From: Halomonas sp. | GTDB taxonomy: Bacteria > Pseudomonadota > Gammaproteobacteria > Pseudomonadales > Oleiphilaceae | Assembly: GCA_007135745.1 (NCBI GenBank) | Contig: SLIH01000018.1 | Location: 1 to 9,850, forward strand | Reading direction: 5' to 3' | Length of the DNA stretch: 9,850 nucleotides | Shown: in pieces, positions 6,322 through 9,850 of the stretch | Layout of the letters: each line of letters starts with the position of its first letter | Numbering within the stretch: the stretch's first letter is position 1 | Position numbers and translations under genes: made by a program | Notes under the pieces: generated by a model | What the model was told of the DNA's origin: nothing | Databases searched by the model: none | Seen by the model: only the letters and a program-made list of their open reading frames with translations

Positions 6322-8265
6322 TCAGCTGTTGATGATCTGTCTGTAGATGGCGGGCAGTGCACTGGATAGATGGGAGGGGTGATTGACGATGGCGTGGTGG
6401 CCCCGTCCAAAGAGGTACGGGAAATACTGCTGGGCCTGGCTGTCGACGGTTACCCCGAACACACTCAGTTCTTTTCTTCTCGCTTCAAGAATGGCCTTTC
6501 GGGTGTCCTCGATGCCGTAGCGGCCTTCGTAGTAATCCGTATCGTTGGGTTTTCCATCCGTAAGTACCAACAGCAGACGGTTGCGGTTGGGGAGGTCTTC
6601 CATCTCCCGGGTGAGGTGTCGTATTGCCGGCCCCATGCGGGTGTAATGCCCGGGCTTGAGCGCGCACACACGCCGGGATACCCGTTCATGCATGGGTTCC
6701 TGAAAACCCTTCAATGTATTGACCCAGACACGGTGGCGGCGATGGGAGGTGAAGGAAAAAATACCGTAGTCATCACCGCAAGCGGCCAGGCCGTGGGCGA
6801 GAACCAGCAGAGCCTCCTTTTCCACGTCCAGAACCCGTCGATCCTCCAGCCAGGCATCGGTCGAGAGTGAGACGTCCACAAGAATAGCCACGGCCAGATC
6901 CCGGGCTTCATTGCGCGCACAGAGGTATATCCGGTCTGAATCTTCGCCGGTTGCCGCGAAGTCACAGCGGGCACGAATAACCGCATCCATGTCCAGTTCG
7001 GTACCATCGGTCTGGCCACGCAGAATCTCGCGTTTGGGGCGCAGCGCCTCGAACTGGCGGCGTACCTGACGGATCCGTCGGCGGGTTTCCTCGTCCGGCT
7101 CCCAGTCTTCGCCCTCTTCAGGCTGCAGGTCCGTGTGAACGGCACAATGCGCTGGGAGGTAGATCTCTTTTCGGTAATACCACTCCGGATAGGTGTAGGT
7201 GGCCTTCAGGCGTTCACCGGAAACGGCTTCCGGAGGCAGATCCAGATCCATTTTCAGTCGCGTGGCAGCTCGCTGTTTGTGCGGGCTGATTGTGACCTCC
7301 TCAATCTGTTCGGCGGCTCTTTTGGCTTCCTCGTCTTCTTCATCCTCGACCAGGCGATTGACGTTGACCATTTCGGTCCAGGAGAGCATTTTCTCGAAAC
7401 GGTTCAGAACCAGCGGATCATCCCGCTCACTCTGATCCTGACGGCGCCGTTCCGCCTTTCGCTTGCCTTCACTGACGCTCTGGGGCGAATTGCCTTCTGA
7501 ACCTTCTTCCGGATTGTCCACGCCTTCCTTGCGCGCACCTTCACCGAGTACGGTGATCTCGCCCCAGACAGGCACCGGCAAAGGTGGTCGATAATCCCTT
7601 GGTGCCCGCAGTGCCCCCAGGGCATCGTCATCGCCTCGAATGGCCTGGATAACGCCCGCGCTGTCGGGGTCTACTTTGGGGGTGTCGCCGAGCATCATCC
7701 GGATGCCCGCCTCCACCGCAGCCTCTGCTCGGGGGAGCTTGCGATGCGGGCGAACAGCCAGAAGTTCCTGGCACAGACTGTGATATCGTCGGCCCAGCCC
7801 CGGCAGGGCTTCGCAGACCTCCCGGCTGGCGCGACGGGCCTCGCGCAGCATGGCCACATCCCGCTGCAGGGGATTGGCGTCATTGGGAAGTTCCGGGTTG
7901 CGCGCAACCGCAAGAAAGGCGGCCAGCCAGAAATAGAGGTCACGGTTGGCCTGCTGGTTCGGGAAGTAGTCGAGCTTTGGCGGCAGAAGCAGGTTCTCCT
8001 CGTCACGCCGGGCCTGATCCACAGGTTCTTCCTCGAAGCCGAGCCACTGGCGGAAGCTGAGTCGGTGACGGGAGTTGCGTGCCAGAATGACGCCGACTTC
8101 CACGCCAATGGGGCCACCGGTAGCCCGGAAAAATACCGCCAGACGGTTACGCAGGCTGTCAAGGGTGACCTCGGCCTCGGGATGGCGGGGATAGCTCGCC
8201 GCCCGGGACGCCCAGCGATGCCAGTGGCGGCCAACCAGTTCCTCGAATTCCAGAAATTCCGGCAT
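6322..8265 (-). CDS. norD: Nitric oxide reductase activation protein NorD
   Basis: This 647-residue protein is needed for assembly or activation of NO reductase, acting with the ATPase NorQ. The C-terminal third is a von Willebrand factor A domain with an intact MIDAS metal site: D464-x-S466-x-S468 (ILVDVSLSTD), Thr542 (GHYTRMG) and Asp570 (LTDGKPND). The N-terminal part (1-230) is helical and conserved in NorD/CbbO-type proteins. Residues about 240-330 are a highly charged, low-complexity linker rich in Glu, Arg and Lys. The length fits the family. The start lies six bases after the norQ stop and has only a weak ribosome site (GGGT), so translation is probably coupled to norQ. It ends 23 bases from the convergent regulator stop, with no clear terminator between them. 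Confidence 0.93.
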   Translation of the reverse strand: MPEFLEFEELVGRHWHRWASRAASYPRHPEAEVTLDSLRNRLAVFFRATGGPIGVEVGVILARNSRHRLSFRQWLGFEEEPVDQARRDEENLLLPPKLDYFPNQQANRDLYFWLAAFLAVARNPELPNDANPLQRDVAMLREARRASREVCEALPGLGRRYHSLCQELLAVRPHRKLPRAEAAVEAGIRMMLGDTPKVDPDSAGVIQAIRGDDDALGALRAPRDYRPPLPVPVWGEITVLGEGARKEGVDNPEEGSEGNSPQSVSEGKRKAERRRQDQSERDDPLVLNRFEKMLSWTEMVNVNRLVEDEEDEEAKRAAEQIEEVTISPHKQRAATRLKMDLDLPPEAVSGERLKATYTYPEWYYRKEIYLPAHCAVHTDLQPEEGEDWEPDEETRRRIRQVRRQFEALRPKREILRGQTDGTELDMDAVIRARCDFAATGEDSDRIYLCARNEARDLAVAILVDVSLSTDAWLEDRRVLDVEKEALLVLAHGLAACGDDYGIFSFTSHRRHRVWVNTLKGFQEPMHERVSRRVCALKPGHYTRMGPAIRHLTREMEDLPNRNRLLLVLTDGKPNDTDYYEGRYGIEDTRKAILEARRKELSVFGVTVDSQAQQYFPYLFGRGHHAIVNHPSHLSSALPAIYRQIINS

Positions 8266-8271
8266 GGTGAT

Positions 8272-9084
8272 TTACCCGAAGGTGGCCCAGATGGCTTCCA
8301 TTAACCCTTCCTTTACGTCGATGTCGTCACTGAGTGGCTCGACCAGCGTTGTCCGGGCCGCGTCCATGATGGGTACGCCGGCGCGAATCAGCGTGGCGCA
8401 GTAGACCAGAAGACGGGTTGATACACCTTCCTCAAGATCCTGCCCCTTGAGCTCGCGCAGCCGGTTGCCCAGATTGACCAGTGCCTTGCACTGGTCCTTG
8501 TCCAGACCACTTTCGCGATGAATGATGGAATATTCCACTTCCGGTTTGGGGAAGTCGAATTCCAGAGCCATGAAACGCTGACGGGTGCTGGGCTTCAGGG
8601 ACTTCAGAATGTGCTGGTATCCCGGGTTATAGGATACGACCAGCATGAATTCCGGCGGTGCCTCGAGTACCTCGCCTGTTCTTTCCAACGGTAGCTGGCG
8701 GCGATCGTCAGTCAGTGGGTGCAGAACAACGGTGACGTCCTTGCGCGCTTCGACCACCTCATCCAGATAACATATGCCGCCTTCGCGCACGGCGCGGGTC
8801 AGTGGACCGTCGACCCAGGTCGTCTCCCCGTCCTTCAGCAGATAGCGACCGGTGAGGTCGGCGGAGGTCAGATCGTCGTGGCAGGCGACCGTGAACAGCG
8901 GGCGACCCAGCTTTGCCGCCATGTGACTGATAAAGCGGGTCTTGCCGCATCCCGTCGGGCCCTTGAGCAGCATCGGAAGCCGTTGCTCATGGGCGTGGCG
9001 GAAAAGCTCGCATTCCGAACCTACGGGTTCGTAATAGGGTATGGAGTCCGCGCTGTCCCGGGGTGATTCCCTCATGGGTTGCAT
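8272..9084 (-). CDS. norQ: MoxR/CbbQ-type AAA+ ATPase NorQ
   Basis: This 270-residue cytoplasmic ATPase of the CbbQ/NirQ/NorQ family pairs with a VWA protein (NorD) to remodel or activate its target, here NO reductase. It shows Walker A GPTGCGKT (42-49), Walker B ICYLDE (104-109), a sensor-1 Asn153 in SYNPGYQ, the arginine-rich STRQRF segment (166-171), and a C-terminal helical CbbQ_C lid. The length matches known NirQ/NorQ proteins. The ATG at 9084 has AGAGG nine bases upstream. The gene follows norB after 52 bases that contain an apparent terminator, and precedes norD by six bases. CbbQ proteins of Rubisco operons look alike, but norB next door decides the assignment. Confidence 0.95.
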   Translation of the reverse strand: MQPMRESPRDSADSIPYYEPVGSECELFRHAHEQRLPMLLKGPTGCGKTRFISHMAAKLGRPLFTVACHDDLTSADLTGRYLLKDGETTWVDGPLTRAVREGGICYLDEVVEARKDVTVVLHPLTDDRRQLPLERTGEVLEAPPEFMLVVSYNPGYQHILKSLKPSTRQRFMALEFDFPKPEVEYSIIHRESGLDKDQCKALVNLGNRLRELKGQDLEEGVSTRLLVYCATLIRAGVPIMDAARTTLVEPLSDDIDVKEGLMEAIWATFG

Positions 9085-9107
9085 AAAGCGTTACCTCTTG
9101 AGAAGAA

Positions 9108-9132
9108 AACGCGCCCCGAAATGGGGCGCGTT
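9108..9132 (-). terminator. Intrinsic terminator or attenuator between norB and norQ
   Basis: A perfect 10-bp stem pairs AACGCGCCCC (9108-9117) with GGGGCGCGTT (9123-9132) around a five-base loop. It begins four bases after the norB stop. On the minus strand it is followed by TTCTTC within a pyrimidine-rich tract (9099-9107), which gives a plausible U-tract. It would release some transcripts after norB and reduce norQD expression, or act as a 3' stabilising hairpin for norCB mRNA. Confidence 0.78.
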
Positions 9133-9136
9133 CTGA

Positions 9137-9850
9137 TCATGCATTGTCCTTCGGGCTGCTTGAGGCGGGAATCTCCTCCCGTGCTTTCCCAAAGACGGCC
9201 CAGAGGAACATCAGGACACCGATCGCCATGGCCACACCGGAACCCAGGCGCATGAAGTAGAACAGTTCAAGCTGGCTCTGGATTTCCATGAAGTTCATGC
9301 CCAGCACTCGCTGCAGGTGGGTCTGTACCACGCCCGCAAAGGTCAGGGTGAAGGTCATGAAGCACATGGCGCTGGTCATGATCCAGAAGGACCACATGTT
9401 GAGCACCTGGTTGTAGGGCTGACGGCGCAGCATCTGCGGCATGGCGTAGGTGATCACGCCCAGGATCAGCATCACGTAGGCGCCGAAGAACGCCAGGTGG
9501 CCATGGGCCGCGGTGACCTGTGTGCCGTGGGTGTAGTAGTTGATCCAGTGCAGGGTGTGCATGAAGCCCCAGACCCCGGCGCCGAAGAAGGCGATGGTGG
9601 CACAGCCCAGCGTCCACAGCATGGCGGCCTTGTTCGGGTGATTGCGGCTGCCCTTCCAGAACATGTAGAAGGCGAACACCACCATGGCGAAGAAGGGGAT
9701 CACCTCCAGGGTCGAGAAGATGCTGCCGATGGGCTGCCAGTAGGCCGGCGTGCCGATCCAGTAGTAATGGTGGCCGGTCCCCAGCAGGCCGGAGAAAAGC
9801 GACAGGCCGACGATGACATAGAGCCATTTCTCGATGATCTCGCGGTCCAC
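9137..9850 (-). CDS. norB: Nitric oxide reductase large subunit NorB (C-terminal part)
   Basis: This fragment holds the last 237 residues of the catalytic subunit, which reduces two NO to N2O at a heme b3/non-heme FeB centre in the inner membrane. The gene continues beyond base 9850; the first visible codon is an internal Val, not a start. Counting forward from HH in GTGHHYYW as P. aeruginosa NorB H258/H259 (FeB ligands), the visible STLEVIP gives the conserved Glu280, and AAHGHLAFFG gives H347 (heme b3 axial) and H349 (heme b axial), all in exact register. Several membrane helices are visible, and the C-terminus has the expected length. The norQ and norD genes downstream indicate a cytochrome c-dependent enzyme with norC upstream, outside the window. 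The N-terminal half, which would rule out a quinol-type qNOR extension, is not visible. Confidence 0.96.
   Translation of the reverse strand: MDREIIEKWLYVIVGLSLFSGLLGTGHHYYWIGTPAYWQPIGSIFSTLEVIPFFAMVVFAFYMFWKGSRNHPNKAAMLWTLGCATIAFFGAGVWGFMHTLHWINYYTHGTQVTAAHGHLAFFGAYVMLILGVITYAMPQMLRRQPYNQVLNMWSFWIMTSAMCFMTFTLTFAGVVQTHLQRVLGMNFMEIQSQLELFYFMRLGSGVAMAIGVLMFLWAVFGKAREEIPASSSPKDNA

Noticed and set aside
6297..6323. Possible hairpin GAATAC...GTACTC between the regulator and norD
   Set aside because: The stem is short with a mismatch, the loop is long, and there is no T-tract on either strand.
7744..8304. A 186-codon open frame on the + strand overlapping norD and the end of norQ
   Set aside because: It is antisense to two well-supported genes, has no recognisable motif or convincing ribosome site, and looks like a codon-bias shadow.
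9848..9850. GTG at the window edge as a start codon for the minus-strand frame
   Set aside because: Alignment by the conserved histidines puts this Val at about residue 232 of NorB, so it is internal and the gene continues outside the window.

Overview
The window looks like chromosomal DNA of a GC-rich gammaproteobacterium. A marine or halophilic, denitrifying organism of the Marinobacter/Halomonas type is my best guess. The basis is a sodium-type BCCT osmolyte transporter with a linked universal stress protein, an E. coli-like GabD, an ANR/FNR-type regulator, and the norB-norQ-norD end of a nitric oxide reductase operon. The assignment rests on protein resemblance from memory; no database was searched.

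Layout. Bases 1-107 are the 3' end of an exonuclease gene of the DnaQ (epsilon-like) type on the + strand. A strong hairpin terminator (126-155) separates it from a convergent minus-strand pair, usp (1888-2304) then a BCCT transporter (176-1840), which probably form one operon. A 341-base divergent intergenic region (2305-2645) follows. On the + strand come a lipoprotein of unknown function (2646-3755) and a GabD-like semialdehyde dehydrogenase (3831-5288). After a 218-base leader with a near-perfect FNR box and a GC-rich inverted repeat comes an FNR/ANR-family regulator (5507-6298). The rest, on the minus strand, is the 3' part of a nitric oxide reductase operon: norB (partial, 9137-9850), an apparent intrinsic terminator, norQ (8272-9084) and norD (6322-8265). 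norD ends 23 bases from the regulator stop, so the two converge.

How the genes fit together. norB encodes the catalytic subunit of NO reductase. NorQ (MoxR/CbbQ-type AAA+ ATPase) and NorD (VWA/MIDAS protein) are its maturation pair. The adjacent regulator is the natural candidate for oxygen- or NO-dependent control of this locus and, through the FNR box, of itself. The usp-BCCT pair is a compatible-solute uptake unit. GabD handles succinate semialdehyde from GABA-type catabolism.

Most of the window is ordinary. I did not find a convincing undescribed multi-gene system. The points most worth a second look are: the regulator's cysteine pattern, which lacks the residue equivalent to FNR Cys29 but has an extra upstream cysteine; the FNR box and structured leader in front of it; the terminator placed between norB and norQ; the NAD-type cofactor residue in GabD; and the uncharacterised lipoprotein.
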